From contig JAUIAO010000029.1 in assembly GCA_030425425.1 (NCBI GenBank), positions 1 to 64,000 of the forward strand: a stretch of 64,000 nt of DNA. The letters are read 5' to 3'. The translations under genes were made by a program, and so were the position numbers. This DNA is from Bacteroidia bacterium. Its GTDB lineage: Bacteria > Bacteroidota > Bacteroidia > Cytophagales > Cyclobacteriaceae. Shown piece after piece: positions 15,142-23,978 of this stretch (positions are counted from its first letter, which is position 1; each line of letters starts with the position of its first letter). Below the pieces are notes generated by a model that was not told the DNA's origin, made no database searches, and worked only from the letters and a program-made list of their open reading frames with translations.

Positions 15142-16792
15142 TATTTTTAAGCCATTTGCGAAGCAATCAAAAGGGCAGTCGATCAATACTGATGGAAAAG
15201 CAGTAATCTATACAAGGGTATCGACCAAAGAACAAGCTGAAAACAATGCCAGTTTAGAAACCCAAAAGAAGTATTGTTTAGAATTCGCAAAGCGGAAAAA
15301 TATTGAAGTAATTGAGTATTTCGGTGGAACCTACGAATCTGCCAAAAGTGATGAAAGAAAGCAATTTCAGAAGATGCTGACTTTCGTTAAAAGAAGAAAA
15401 GACATTTCATACATCATCGTATATTCTTACGATAGATTTTCAAGAACTGGAGCAAACGGAGCTTATATCAGTGATACATTAAAGCAGCAGGGAATTGTAA
15501 CACTTTCAGCTACTCAAGAAGTGGATGCCATGACCGCAGCAGGATCCTTTCAACAAAACCTGTACTACATGTTCAGTCAATTCGATAATGAATTGAGAAG
15601 AGACAAGTCGGTATCAGGAATGCGTGAGAAACTTAGGAAAGGATATTGGATCGGAACTATTCCATTTGGCTACACCAACCTCAATCCGGGCAAAGGAAAA
15701 GAACAGGATATAGTTATCAATGAAGACGGAGAATTATTGAGGTATGCTTTTATATGGAAGGCAAACGAAGATATTACCCATAATGAAATCTCCGACCGAT
15801 TAGCTAAGAAGGGATTGAAAGTAACAGCCAAGAAATTGAGCGACCTTTTTAGAAACCCATTCTATTGTGGTTTAGTATTAAGCTCTCATATCCCCGGAGA
15901 AGTAGTGGAAGGAAAACATGAGGGTTTAGTATCAAAAGAAATATTCCTAAAAATTCACAAACTATTAAACAAGCGTGGATACGGAGAGAAACGCAATGCA
16001 GATTGCGAACACCTTCCTTTAAAGCAATTCGTTCGTTCAGCAGATTGTGACACGCCTTATACAGGCTATTTGGTTAGAAAGAAAGGTTTATACTATTACA
16101 AGAACAACCGAATCGGAGCAAAAGAAAATAGAAGTGCTAAAGTGATGCACGAGAAGTTCTCAGACCTTTTGAAGAACTACCAAATCCAAGACAAGAAATA
16201 CATCGCTCCGATGAAGGAGATCATGTATTACACTTTCAAGGCTGAACATGAAGCTAAAATTCAAGAGACCGCAGTACAGCAAAAACAAATTTTAGAATTT
16301 ACAACGAAGCTAGAAAGATTGGAAGAGCGATACGTTTTTGAGGAAATCTCACAAGGTCAATACGAGAAGTTCAAGCAAAAGCTAGAAACCGAGAAGTATG
16401 AAATTGAGGAAAGTTTGTATAGCAACGGTTTTAATTTATCGAACCTTGAAAAAGCCATTGATTTATCATTGAAATATTCCCTAAAACTCCCTGAATTGTG
16501 GGATTCTGGCAATTTGGAGGTAAAGAGAAGCATTCAAAAAATGGTGTTTCCGGACGGGATTCTATATGACTTCAAAAATGACGATTATCGAACCACAAGA
16601 ATAAATTCAATTTTCAGCGTAATCCCTTCATTATCAGTAAAAAATAAGCATAAAAAAAACGGGAATAAAACTGAAGATTCAGATTATTCCCGTTTAGTAC
16701 CTGAGGCCGGAATCGAACCGGCACTCCCGAAAGAACACGAGTTTGAGTCGTGCGCGTCTACCAGTTCCGCCACTCAGGCATACTCTCCGTAA
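15128..16792 (+). CDS. Large serine recombinase (site-specific integrase)
   Basis: A 554-residue protein. The resolvase-type catalytic domain (about 24-170) has nucleophile Ser32 in IYTRVSTKEQ, followed by SYDRFSRTGANGAYISDTL and FDNELRRDKSVSGMREKLRK. A recombinase domain (about 175-280), a short zinc-ribbon-like segment (about 290-340) and a coiled coil (about 375-430) complete it. It catalyses integration and excision by double-strand exchange. The last 46 or so codons (from 16652) are read antisense through a tRNA terminator and the tRNA-Leu gene (SRLVPEAGIEPALP is tRNA-derived), so the natural C-terminus is set by the host target. Confidence 0.9.
   Translation: MKNLDIFKPFAKQSKGQSINTDGKAVIYTRVSTKEQAENNASLETQKKYCLEFAKRKNIEVIEYFGGTYESAKSDERKQFQKMLTFVKRRKDISYIIVYSYDRFSRTGANGAYISDTLKQQGIVTLSATQEVDAMTAAGSFQQNLYYMFSQFDNELRRDKSVSGMREKLRKGYWIGTIPFGYTNLNPGKGKEQDIVINEDGELLRYAFIWKANEDITHNEISDRLAKKGLKVTAKKLSDLFRNPFYCGLVLSSHIPGEVVEGKHEGLVSKEIFLKIHKLLNKRGYGEKRNADCEHLPLKQFVRSADCDTPYTGYLVRKKGLYYYKNNRIGAKENRSAKVMHEKFSDLLKNYQIQDKKYIAPMKEIMYYTFKAEHEAKIQETAVQQKQILEFTTKLERLEERYVFEEISQGQYEKFKQKLETEKYEIEESLYSNGFNLSNLEKAIDLSLKYSLKLPELWDSGNLEVKRSIQKMVFPDGILYDFKNDDYRTTRINSIFSVIPSLSVKNKHKKNGNKTEDSDYSRLVPEAGIEPALPKEHEFESCASTSSATQAYSP
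16652..16694 (-). terminator. Terminator of tRNA-Leu
   Basis: The stem AACGGGAATAA / TTATTCCCGTT with an inner CTGAA/TTCAG helix is followed on the minus strand by a run of eight T's. It starts 4 bases beyond the tRNA 3' end. It lies inside the recombinase reading frame. Confidence 0.85.
16698..16779 (-). tRNA. tRNA-Leu (anticodon CAA)
   Basis: An 82-nt tRNA. The acceptor GCCTGAG pairs with CTCAGGT plus discriminator A. The anticodon stem CACGA/TCGTG encloses CTCAAAC, giving anticodon CAA (reads UUG). A class II long variable arm and GGTTCGATTCC T-loop are present. CCA is not encoded. The mobile element abuts its 3' end. Confidence 0.93.
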
Positions 16793-16800
16793 ACGGATTG

Positions 16801-16830
16801 CAAAAGTATCTAAAACTGATAATTATGCAA
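16801..16830 (-). promoter_or_regulatory. Promoter of tRNA-Leu (Bacteroidota consensus)
   Basis: On the minus strand TTG is followed by exactly 19 bases and TACTTTTG, fitting the Bacteroidota -33/-7 consensus (TTG, N19, TAnnTTTG). It lies 22 bases before the tRNA 5' end. Confidence 0.75.
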
Positions 16831-16839
16831 TGTTTGAGG

Positions 16840-17205
16840 CGTAAATAATTGCGATTTGGTCATACGGATATGAAAGATTCTTCTCCACGAAGGATCAGCT
16901 TTGTGAAGATAAAGAGGGATTCTTCCCTGTGGTCAGAATGACGGACTGAATAATGTTCTTCCTAATGAATGTGTGGCTGATTTACAACAGGAGATATATA
17001 AGCGAGACCCTTTGGTCTGGTAGAAAGGACTTCCCGGTCTCCGTTGCACTGCGTCGTGAAGTGACGTGGAGGTAAAATAGATGACTCAACAGTGGTACAC
17101 TGAGTATGGTGATGGGACTTAGATGTTATAGATTCTTCCCTGCGTTGCACTTCGGCCTGAACAACGTTCAAATGGAAATACTATCTCGAAATATGAGGTT
17201 TTCTG
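16840..17205. other. Non-coding stretch with degenerate interspersed repeats
   Basis: No credible gene. The stretch contains imperfect copies of a GATTCTTCCCT...GTCAGAATGACGG type sequence (near 16919-16945 and 17130-17165) and a GAGACC...GGTCTC inverted pair (near 17004-17042). It looks like decayed intergenic repeats common in Bacteroidota. Confidence 0.4.
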
Positions 17206-17208
17206 AAT

Positions 17209-18264
17209 CTACAGAAAATCTATCTCTGCTCTCAATGGGAATTTCATCAGGTATCGGTGCGCATCGCCTACACTCATTTCTTTCTTGATGATTCGGTGGA
17301 GCGTCTCAGTAATCGGGCAGCGCACGTCATACGTTCTGGAGAGTTCATTGATGATATCAATGGTTTTCACACCCTCAGCCACTTCTTCCATACTTTCGAT
17401 GATTTCGTCTATGGATTCGCCTTTGGCCAGACGATTACCTACGGTAAAGTTTCTGCTGAGTGAGCTGGAACTGGTCGCTACCAGGTCACCTACTCCTGCA
17501 AGCCCGAGGAATGCCTGTGCATTGCCTCCCAGAGCAGTGCCTATGTGTACCATTTCTACCAGTCCGCGACTGATGAAAAGTGCCTTGGCATTTTCGCCCA
17601 GTTCCAGGCCATTGATGGTTCCGGCACCTACAGCAATGATGTTTTTCAGAATGCCGCATAGTTCGATCCCGATCAGGTCATTACTGCCATAGATCAGGAA
17701 GCGGTCAGTTTTGAGGAGGTTTTGTCCTACTTTGATTACCTCATCGAAGTGACTAGCTATCACCGTGGCTGCAGGTTTCTTTTCGCTGATCTCTCGTGCG
17801 AGATTCGGTCCTGCCAGGCAGCCGATTCTCACCACGGAGCTTTCTTCTTTGATCACCTCGCTCATGGTGCGCACGTGTTCACGGCTTAGTGGATTCGTAG
17901 GGTCAATCTTGCGCAGGTTTACATTCAGGTCAAACCCCTTGGTGCCATGGATCAGGATATGGTATGGTCGCAGATAAGGAGAAAGCTCCTTCATCATGCT
18001 GCGAAAATTGGCAGAGGGCACAATCGGGAAGATCACATCACACTGCCTCCCAATCTTCTCCAGATCATTCGTTATTTCTATTCGCTCATGCAGTTGCTGG
18101 CCGGCACTCTTGCGCGAGTCGTTGATCTCCTGTGCGCGTTGTGGAGTACGCGCATAGAGCAGAACTTTCTTATTTTTCTCAGCCAGAATATTGGAAACAG
18201 CCGTCCCAAAACTCCCGGCACCAACTACGCCTATAGGCTTATCAGATGTGCTTTTCGAGACCAT
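17209..18264 (-). CDS. gpsA: Glycerol-3-phosphate dehydrogenase [NAD(P)+]
   Basis: A 351-residue cytosolic enzyme that reduces dihydroxyacetone phosphate to sn-glycerol-3-phosphate for phospholipid synthesis. The Rossmann motif GVVGAGSFGTAVSNILAEK is near the N-terminus. HILIHGTKGFDLN, GCLAGPNLAREIS and the substrate-domain signature FLGLAGVGDLVATSSSSLSR are all present. Length is normal. Its start lies inside the 3' end of the acyltransferase gene upstream (23-base overlap), so the two act as an operon making and acylating glycerol-3-phosphate. Confidence 0.93.
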   Translation of the reverse strand: MVSKSTSDKPIGVVGAGSFGTAVSNILAEKNKKVLLYARTPQRAQEINDSRKSAGQQLHERIEITNDLEKIGRQCDVIFPIVPSANFRSMMKELSPYLRPYHILIHGTKGFDLNVNLRKIDPTNPLSREHVRTMSEVIKEESSVVRIGCLAGPNLAREISEKKPAATVIASHFDEVIKVGQNLLKTDRFLIYGSNDLIGIELCGILKNIIAVGAGTINGLELGENAKALFISRGLVEMVHIGTALGGNAQAFLGLAGVGDLVATSSSSLSRNFTVGNRLAKGESIDEIIESMEEVAEGVKTIDIINELSRTYDVRCPITETLHRIIKKEMSVGDAHRYLMKFPLRAEIDFL

Positions 18265-19918
18265 AACCTTCCATTCTATTGTGATAATAATACAGTGTAT
18301 TCATATTCTGAATAATCACCTTGTCATCTTTTTTGATCAATGGCCTTTTGGCGTGATACATCCCCACATTTTCCAGCCCGAGTTTGATGGCTTCATCTGC
18401 CTTCCATCGCATGTGCCCGCCCACACTTACCTTGCCTTTTTTCTCCAGTTTGAAAACTCTCTTTCTAAGCTTTTTCCATGCTTTCTTGAATTCTGTGTAG
18501 TCCAGCACAAGGTCTTCATCCGGTAGTCTGAGGAGGTTGTATAAGTCCAGCTTGGGATTTTTACGCTCCATCATTTTGAATGCTGTATAAGCCGCCAGAT
18601 GACTGGCAAAAACCCGGTTATATTTATGAAACTCCTCTACGATTCTTTTGGCAAGAATCCTTACGTATTCCTGCTCGCGCTGCGGGTCTACAGTGATTTG
18701 GCCTTGAGATATGAAATAATCCCTGGTATGGATCATCTGTCCATTACTGTCAATGCTGTGGCCTTCCTTATCTACGTAATTGCCCAGTATGTCCATTCCT
18801 CGCCCGATGCTCACAGAAATATTGGAGCCTTTGGTAAAAAACTTGAATAGAAACGTCGCAATCTTGTAGGACGTGGTAAACTCATCGGACTCTTTATAAT
18901 ACCGCTCCTGACCGGTTCTTTTCAGATAGTCATTTATAAGAGAAGGTGCTTCCAATGTAAAGTGATAGTTGATCACTACTGGCACGATAAAGATCTTTCT
19001 GGCCGGAGTATCAGCTGACTCTTGTTGGTACATGATGCGCTGAGCTTCTACCGTGGTGCCTAGCAACCCTAGTTTGAGTGCTTTTTCGATCCTGCCATCT
19101 CTGGCGCGCGTACCACCCGGGAAAAACAAACTATGACATCCTCTGCGCAATGCCTGACTGGAATAGGTCTTGAGCGTCTCCAGATATACTGCGTTTTTCT
19201 TTCTCCGATCCACCTTGTAGGCTCCCAGACTGTTCATGAAGTACGCAAAAATCTTCAGGTTAAACAGGTTGAGCCCGGCACCATAAATAAATGCCGGAAG
19301 TCCTAAGAACTGGATCACCCAGCCTATCAAAATAGAATCGAGATTGCTAAAATGTGTAGGCACCATCACCACTGTACCGCGCTTGGCCAGCTCTCTGATG
19401 TGTTCTGTCTCCCCTACGATGTGGATTTTGTCATCCAGATCGAGCTGACGGCTAAAAAGGCTCGTGAGCCCTTTCACACGAGTGGCATTGAGCAATCGGG
19501 CAAAGCCGAAAGTGATAAAGCTTCTCGCAAACCGATAGGAATTCTTCTTGAAGTTACCCGAAATCTCCTCTGCATATCGGTGAATGATTTCCGAAAGTAA
19601 CCCTTCCTCTATGGCTTTGGCTTCCTCCGGAGGTAGTCCACTGCTGTCGGCCAGGCGCTCTTGTATGCTCTTCCAGAATAGCTTATCATCCTTTGGGTCC
19701 ACTCTCCATGGATTGGCCTTGATCCTGAGTTTTTCCCGGTAAACTGTCATTTCCAGTTCCTCGCGAAGAGACCTGCCTCGTGTGATTTTCTGGAGATTGT
19801 CAAAGGACTCCTTCGAAACCTCTTCTACGAACTGCTTGCGATCACGAGCCAGCTGAACGATAGGCCATTGCTGGGTTCGAGGAATGATTTCTGGATACTT
19901 TTTCTGCTTTCGGGCCAT
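18242..19918 (-). CDS. Glycerolipid acyltransferase (PlsB/PlsC-like)
   Basis: A 558-residue membrane-associated acyltransferase. The LPLAT domain (about 165-330) has the catalytic HX4D motif His189/Asp194 in VPTHFSNLDSILIGW and the glycerol-phosphate-binding FFPGGTRARDG (265-275). Long helical N- and C-terminal extensions make it longer than PlsC and closer to PlsB/GPAT architecture. It probably acylates glycerol-3-phosphate or lysophosphatidate. The overlap with gpsA supports glycerol-3-phosphate as substrate, an inference. Confidence 0.85.
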   Translation of the reverse strand: MARKQKKYPEIIPRTQQWPIVQLARDRKQFVEEVSKESFDNLQKITRGRSLREELEMTVYREKLRIKANPWRVDPKDDKLFWKSIQERLADSSGLPPEEAKAIEEGLLSEIIHRYAEEISGNFKKNSYRFARSFITFGFARLLNATRVKGLTSLFSRQLDLDDKIHIVGETEHIRELAKRGTVVMVPTHFSNLDSILIGWVIQFLGLPAFIYGAGLNLFNLKIFAYFMNSLGAYKVDRRKKNAVYLETLKTYSSQALRRGCHSLFFPGGTRARDGRIEKALKLGLLGTTVEAQRIMYQQESADTPARKIFIVPVVINYHFTLEAPSLINDYLKRTGQERYYKESDEFTTSYKIATFLFKFFTKGSNISVSIGRGMDILGNYVDKEGHSIDSNGQMIHTRDYFISQGQITVDPQREQEYVRILAKRIVEEFHKYNRVFASHLAAYTAFKMMERKNPKLDLYNLLRLPDEDLVLDYTEFKKAWKKLRKRVFKLEKKGKVSVGGHMRWKADEAIKLGLENVGMYHAKRPLIKKDDKVIIQNMNTLYYYHNRMEGYGLEKHI

Positions 19919-19986
19919 TGATTGTATTATCGATCAAAAAAACGAATGATCTATTCCGGCCTGCAATTTACCGATAAATGTTGCAT

Positions 19987-20886
19987 CTATTCCAAAAAGA
20001 AAGTGCCTTTGCCCATCAGCACACTTTTACCTCCCACTTTTACTGCCGAAATGACTCCTTCAGTATTCATTTGGGTATCGATATGGATCTGACTGGGTCT
20101 GCCCATTTCATAGCCCTGCAGACTAAGTGCTGGCATAGGGATTATCTGGTGTTTGGTAAGATAGCTCGCCAGTGGGCCATTAGCTGAGCCCGTAGCAGGG
20201 TCTTCCATGATCCCGATTTCCGGAGCAAACATTCGCCCTTGTACATTTCCTCCTGCTACGTCATTGACACTGAATACATACAGGAAACCATTGCCAAATT
20301 CGGGCTTAAGCTTTTTCCAGACATCTGTTTTTACTTCTATTTCCCGGAGCTTTTTAGCAGATACCAATGGGATCAGCAGGGTGTTGTTACCACAGGATAC
20401 CTCCTGGATCGGCAGATCAGCAATATCCGAAGGCTCTAGTGACAACACATTCGCCAAATCTGCTTTTCGTTCGTTGTGCGTATGGCCAAAGGTGGGCAAT
20501 GGCTGATGCATGGTCACCATCTCAGGAAGATTGTTGGTGAAATCTACATACACATCAATAGGTCCTACTTTCTGTTCAAAAGTCAGTTTGAGCCGGCCTT
20601 CTTCGGGGTTGGTAAATTTTCTCGCCAGAAAAAAACCGGTACCCACTGTCGGATGACCTGCAGTAGGAAGCTCGGTGCCCGGTGTGAATATCCGCATCCG
20701 ATAGTTTTCGTGTGCCGATGGAGGGAAAAGAAACACCGTTTCGGATAGATTTAGCTCTCTGGCTATGGATTGAAAAAGTTTTTCCGGGATGAAGGAAGCA
20801 TCCGGAAATATGGCTAATTGATTGCCACCGTATCTTTGATCAGTAAAAACATCCAGCAGATAGTATTCGGCCTGATTTGTTTGCAT
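19987..20886 (-). CDS. PhzF-family isomerase/epimerase
   Basis: A 299-residue protein of the PhzF/DapF-like fold. It opens YYLLDVFTDQRYGGNQLAIF, has the probable catalytic Glu49 in LNLSETVFLFPP, the MRIFTPGTELPTAGHPTVGT block, and EIGIMEDPATGSANGPLASY in the second half. PhzF itself isomerises a phenazine precursor; most homologues, like this lone gene, have unknown substrates. No phenazine genes are near. Confidence 0.88.
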   Translation of the reverse strand: MQTNQAEYYLLDVFTDQRYGGNQLAIFPDASFIPEKLFQSIARELNLSETVFLFPPSAHENYRMRIFTPGTELPTAGHPTVGTGFFLARKFTNPEEGRLKLTFEQKVGPIDVYVDFTNNLPEMVTMHQPLPTFGHTHNERKADLANVLSLEPSDIADLPIQEVSCGNNTLLIPLVSAKKLREIEVKTDVWKKLKPEFGNGFLYVFSVNDVAGGNVQGRMFAPEIGIMEDPATGSANGPLASYLTKHQIIPMPALSLQGYEMGRPSQIHIDTQMNTEGVISAVKVGGKSVLMGKGTFFLE

Positions 20887-21157
20887 CTGTAATTGCTGAT
20901 TATGAATTAAACGCTAAGGATATGACATCATGTAGGCCAGGATTTTACAGGGTCAGATTTGATGACTCGCTTCATGAGCCTCAATCCGTCAATTCCTCAC
21001 TTATTTGTTAAAAAACATAGAAAACTAAGCAACACTTTTAGTTTAACAAAAAGTTCTTCCAATAAACTCTTAATACGAAGTAGAACAGGTCATCTACTAT
21101 GCATCCTATTAGCGATTTGTCATATAGGAATGTTATTATTGCACCTCGTTTCAAAGC

Positions 21158-22132
21158 ATGTCACTACAGTTAAAAGATATACAAGCGCCGGTAGCTCATG
21201 AGATGGCTGATTTCGAGCAAAAGTTTCGGAAAAGCATGCGTAGCAATGTGATGCTGCTGGACAAAATCACCAATTACATCGTGAGGAGGAAAGGGAAGCA
21301 AATGCGTCCGCTTTTCGTTTTTTTGAGTGCAGGAGCTGCGGGTAATATCGATGAGGCTACCTACAGGGGCGCTTCGCTGATCGAATTGCTGCACACTGCC
21401 ACGCTGGTGCATGATGATGTGGTGGATGATGCGCACTACCGCAGAGGCTTTTTCTCTGTGAATGCACTCTGGAAGAATAAGGTTGCTGTGCTGGTAGGTG
21501 ACTATTTGCTCTCCCGAGGTTTGCTGCTTTCGCTGAACAATGATGATTTTGACTTGCTCAAGATTGTCTCCAATGCCGTGAAAGAAATGAGTGAGGGAGA
21601 ATTGCTCCAGATGGAAAAGGCTCGTAAGCTGGATATCACTGAAGAGGTTTATTATGAAATCATCCGTCAGAAAACAGCCAGTTTGATTACGGCGTGTTGT
21701 CGGGTAGGCGCTGCTTCTGCCGGAGCTGATCCGGATGTGGTGGAGCGCATGACCCAGTTTGGTGAGAATGTAGGAATGGCCTTCCAGATCAAAGATGACT
21801 TGTTTGACTATGGTACTTATCAGATAGGTAAACCAACAGGCATAGATATCAAAGAAAAGAAAATGACCCTTCCGCTGATCTATGCACTCAATCAGGTAAG
21901 CAAAGCTGAGAAGAAGCGTATCAAAAAAATGATCAAGAAAAGTGCAGATGAGCCTAAGTACGTCGGGGAAGTGATTGATTTTGTGAAGGCATCTGGTGGG
22001 ATCAAGTATGCTACTGAAGTGATGTCTAACTATCACAATAAGGCTAATGAACTCCTGGCTACACTTCCGGAATCTACTTACAGAACCTCTCTGGAGCAGC
22101 TGGTGCAGTTTACCATTGACCGGACCAAGTAA
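21158..22132 (+). CDS. ispB: Trans-polyprenyl diphosphate synthase
   Basis: A 324-residue all-alpha prenyltransferase that extends isoprenyl diphosphates, probably for the menaquinone side chain. The first Asp-rich motif is at 86-91 in VHDDVVDDAHYRRG. The second is in QIKDDLFDYG (209-218). GKQMRPLFVFLSAGA is the usual substrate-binding start. Length is typical. The product chain length cannot be read safely. It stands alone with a 270-base A/T-rich upstream region. Confidence 0.9.
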   Translation: MSLQLKDIQAPVAHEMADFEQKFRKSMRSNVMLLDKITNYIVRRKGKQMRPLFVFLSAGAAGNIDEATYRGASLIELLHTATLVHDDVVDDAHYRRGFFSVNALWKNKVAVLVGDYLLSRGLLLSLNNDDFDLLKIVSNAVKEMSEGELLQMEKARKLDITEEVYYEIIRQKTASLITACCRVGAASAGADPDVVERMTQFGENVGMAFQIKDDLFDYGTYQIGKPTGIDIKEKKMTLPLIYALNQVSKAEKKRIKKMIKKSADEPKYVGEVIDFVKASGGIKYATEVMSNYHNKANELLATLPESTYRTSLEQLVQFTIDRTK

Positions 22133-22363
22133 TTTCGGTGTGGGGTGTGAGAGGGTGGCACTATTTGTCCGTGGAGAATCTTCTAGAGATTATTGATATT
22201 CAATGAGATAAATGCATGAAGCGCCCAGCGGTAAACGATAAGCGATTACCTTTGCACAAAGAATTCACGTCAGATGCTAGCTGCTACTGATCCCGCAATC
22301 CCTGGGAGTGCCTGGTGTCTCTCTATCTGACCCAAAATCTATTTTATAATCAATATTATTATT

Positions 22364-22792
22364 ATGAGTAAAGCAAAAGCGAATGATACCGTAAAGGTTC
22401 ATTACACAGGAAAGCTTACAAACGGACAAGTATTTGATTCATCATTGGAGCGTGATCCACTTGAGTTCACTGTAGGTGGAGGTCAAATGATCAAAGGATT
22501 TGACGCTGCAGTAGATGGTATGGAAGTAAATGAGAAAAAAACAGTAACGATTCCTTCAGCTGAAGCTTATGGCGATCGTAACGATCAGTTGATCCAGAAA
22601 GTGCCAAGAACTGACCTGCCAGCTGATATGAAGCCTGAGCCGGGTCAAACTTTGGTGGCCACTAATGAAACTGGTCAGCAGACACACGTGATTGTACAGG
22701 AAGTAACAGACACAGAAATTACTATCGATGCAAACCACCCATTGGCTGGTCAGGATTTGATTTTTGAAATCGAATTGGTAGAAATCGGATAA
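22364..22792 (+). CDS. SlyD-like FKBP peptidyl-prolyl isomerase
   Basis: A 142-residue cytosolic FKBP. VKVHYTGKLTNGQVFDSS begins the FKBP fold, GQMIKGFDAAVDGMEVNEKK is the core, and an inserted-flap region (about 70-125) precedes HPLAGQDLIFEIELVEI, the SlyD-type return strand. It lacks the His-rich tail of E. coli SlyD. It is a folding helper by family. A clear terminator follows. Confidence 0.92.
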   Translation: MSKAKANDTVKVHYTGKLTNGQVFDSSLERDPLEFTVGGGQMIKGFDAAVDGMEVNEKKTVTIPSAEAYGDRNDQLIQKVPRTDLPADMKPEPGQTLVATNETGQQTHVIVQEVTDTEITIDANHPLAGQDLIFEIELVEIG

Positions 22793-22832
22793 GTTTTTAA
22801 ATATTAGGCTCGAGCATTGTGCTCAAGAAATG

Positions 22833-22866
22833 AAATCCCTCATAGACTCGATCTGTGAGGGATTTT
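22833..22866 (+). terminator. Terminator of the FKBP gene
   Basis: AAATCCCTCA pairs with TGAGGGATTT around a 13-nt loop and ends in TTTT. Confidence 0.8.
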
Positions 22867-22919
22867 GCATTGCAACCAATTACCAGAATCAAGGCTCTTA
22901 GGTTTAAAACCTAATCATT

Positions 22920-23327
22920 ATGAAAAGTCTTGTACTCTTATTATTGTCTTTTTTATTCCTTTCGTGTACTGAGTCTTCTGATTTGGAAGATCTGGATATA
23001 GAATGGAATCTTGCTAAAAACATTCCGATTAGTTCTAATGTGCAGCATGCTTATTCTTATGTGATCCTTGCAGAAGATTTTTCTACTGATAATGAGGAGG
23101 TCCTGCAGTTTGATAGCTCGTCGTTTATTTTTTCTCTGACTGTGGTAGGCTATCAGGCTGGTACTATGGAGCTGTCTGTTTACAATGAAGACTCCACAGC
23201 TAGTTTCAGCAGAGTAGTCACTTCCAGCACGGTTATTTCTGAATTCCCGGAGTTTCAGCCCAGGTATTTACACCTTGCTCTTGATGATTTTACCGGGCAG
23301 GCTACTTTGTCACTTACTGATGATTAG
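22920..23327 (+). CDS. Hypothetical lipoprotein
   Basis: A 135-residue protein with a lipoprotein signal (LLLLSFLFLSC, lipidated Cys about residue 16). The beta-rich body is acidic (SDLEDLDIEWNLAKNIP). Not recognised. Its stop codon is overlapped by the stop of a small convergent gene. Confidence 0.6.
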   Translation: MKSLVLLLLSFLFLSCTESSDLEDLDIEWNLAKNIPISSNVQHAYSYVILAEDFSTDNEEVLQFDSSSFIFSLTVVGYQAGTMELSVYNEDSTASFSRVVTSSTVISEFPEFQPRYLHLALDDFTGQATLSLTDD

Positions 23328-23482
23328 TGGTAGTTGTTTTTAGCAAACTCTACACACTTGTCTCTTTCCCCTACATAGACAATGCCTTGTTCGTTGTGAA
23401 ATACGGCAAAGTTTTCCAGCGACTTGCTGTATGTGATGGTGTAGATGGATTTGCTGAATAGTTTTTTAAGTAATCCGGTCAT
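23324..23482 (-). CDS. Small 52-residue protein, paralogue of its neighbour
   Basis: MTGLLKKLFSKSIYTITYSK, then SLENFAVFHNEQGIVYVGER and a short tail. It aligns along its length with the 53-residue gene at 23595-23756: LLKKLFS...ITYSKSL..F.V.H..QGIVYVGE in one, IIKKVFS...IKYSKPLKKF.VTH..QGIIFVGE in the other. Conservation between two adjacent small frames argues that both are real. Function unknown; probably cytoplasmic. Confidence 0.6.
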   Translation of the reverse strand: MTGLLKKLFSKSIYTITYSKSLENFAVFHNEQGIVYVGERDKCVEFAKNNYH

Positions 23483-23594
23483 GGTTGTTTATTAGTTAAT
23501 CAATTATGAAATTGTCAGGCATACCAATCCTGCTCTTAGTTCTGCTCTGGAACAAAAGTGTATCAGATATGATGCTGATGGAGGTTGGGCTGGA

Positions 23595-23756
23595 TTACGC
23601 CAGTTCGTGGTTTTGGACATACCACTCGCACCGGCTTTTCTCACCTACGAAGATGATTCCCTGATACTTGTGGGTCACAATAAATTTTTTCAGTGGCTTG
23701 CTATACTTGATTTTTACTACCGGGTCACTAAAAACCTTTTTGATAATATTTAACAT
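23595..23756 (-). CDS. Small 53-residue protein, paralogue of its neighbour
   Basis: MLNIIKKVFSDPVVKIKYSK, then PLKKFIVTHKYQGIIFVGEK and SRCEWYVQNHELA. It shares the KYSK..KKF.VTH.YQGIIFVGE pattern with the gene at 23324-23482. The ATG at 23756 gives the same start as its paralogue; a slightly longer frame upstream is not supported. Function unknown. Confidence 0.6.
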   Translation of the reverse strand: MLNIIKKVFSDPVVKIKYSKPLKKFIVTHKYQGIIFVGEKSRCEWYVQNHELA

Positions 23757-23978
23757 GTACTTAGCTCTGGTTTTACAAAACAAACATACTGGCTGCTTTC
23801 CATGAGTCTAAGTCTTTTTCGCTGATTGGTATTATTTCATCGATAAATATGATTTTGCTAATGATGTGCGGGTGAAAGAGCATATTAGGCGCATGAATGG
23901 GTTTAAAGCTCGATGGGCGGGATTGAGCAGGGATGTTGATTAATTTTTCAATAAATAAATACCAATATAATTAGATAA

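Larger units (their letters stand above)
1..16700. mobile_element. Integrated mobile element, right-hand part, at tRNA-Leu
   Basis: The segment is richer in A/T than the DNA to its right and carries a large serine recombinase, XRE-type regulators, an operon of orphan genes and a cargo zone of resistance-type genes. It ends at the 3' end of a tRNA-Leu gene, a common integration target. No conjugation or phage structural genes are seen, so the left part, including the other attachment site, probably lies outside the window. The exact crossover point is not visible. The element call is inferred from gene content, base composition and the tRNA boundary. Confidence 0.8.

Noticed and set aside
16690..16792. 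Reading the recombinase tail (PEAGIEPALP...) as a functional domain
   Set aside because: This peptide is the antisense translation of tRNA-Leu and appears after many integrase genes; it is a by-product of the integration site.
17285..17692. 135-codon forward frame opposite gpsA
   Set aside because: Antisense shadow rich in Ser/Pro; gpsA is unmistakable on the other strand.
21170..22036. 288-codon reverse frame antisense to the polyprenyl synthase
   Set aside because: A shadow frame: His/Ile-rich, no motifs, while the forward frame has all prenyltransferase motifs.
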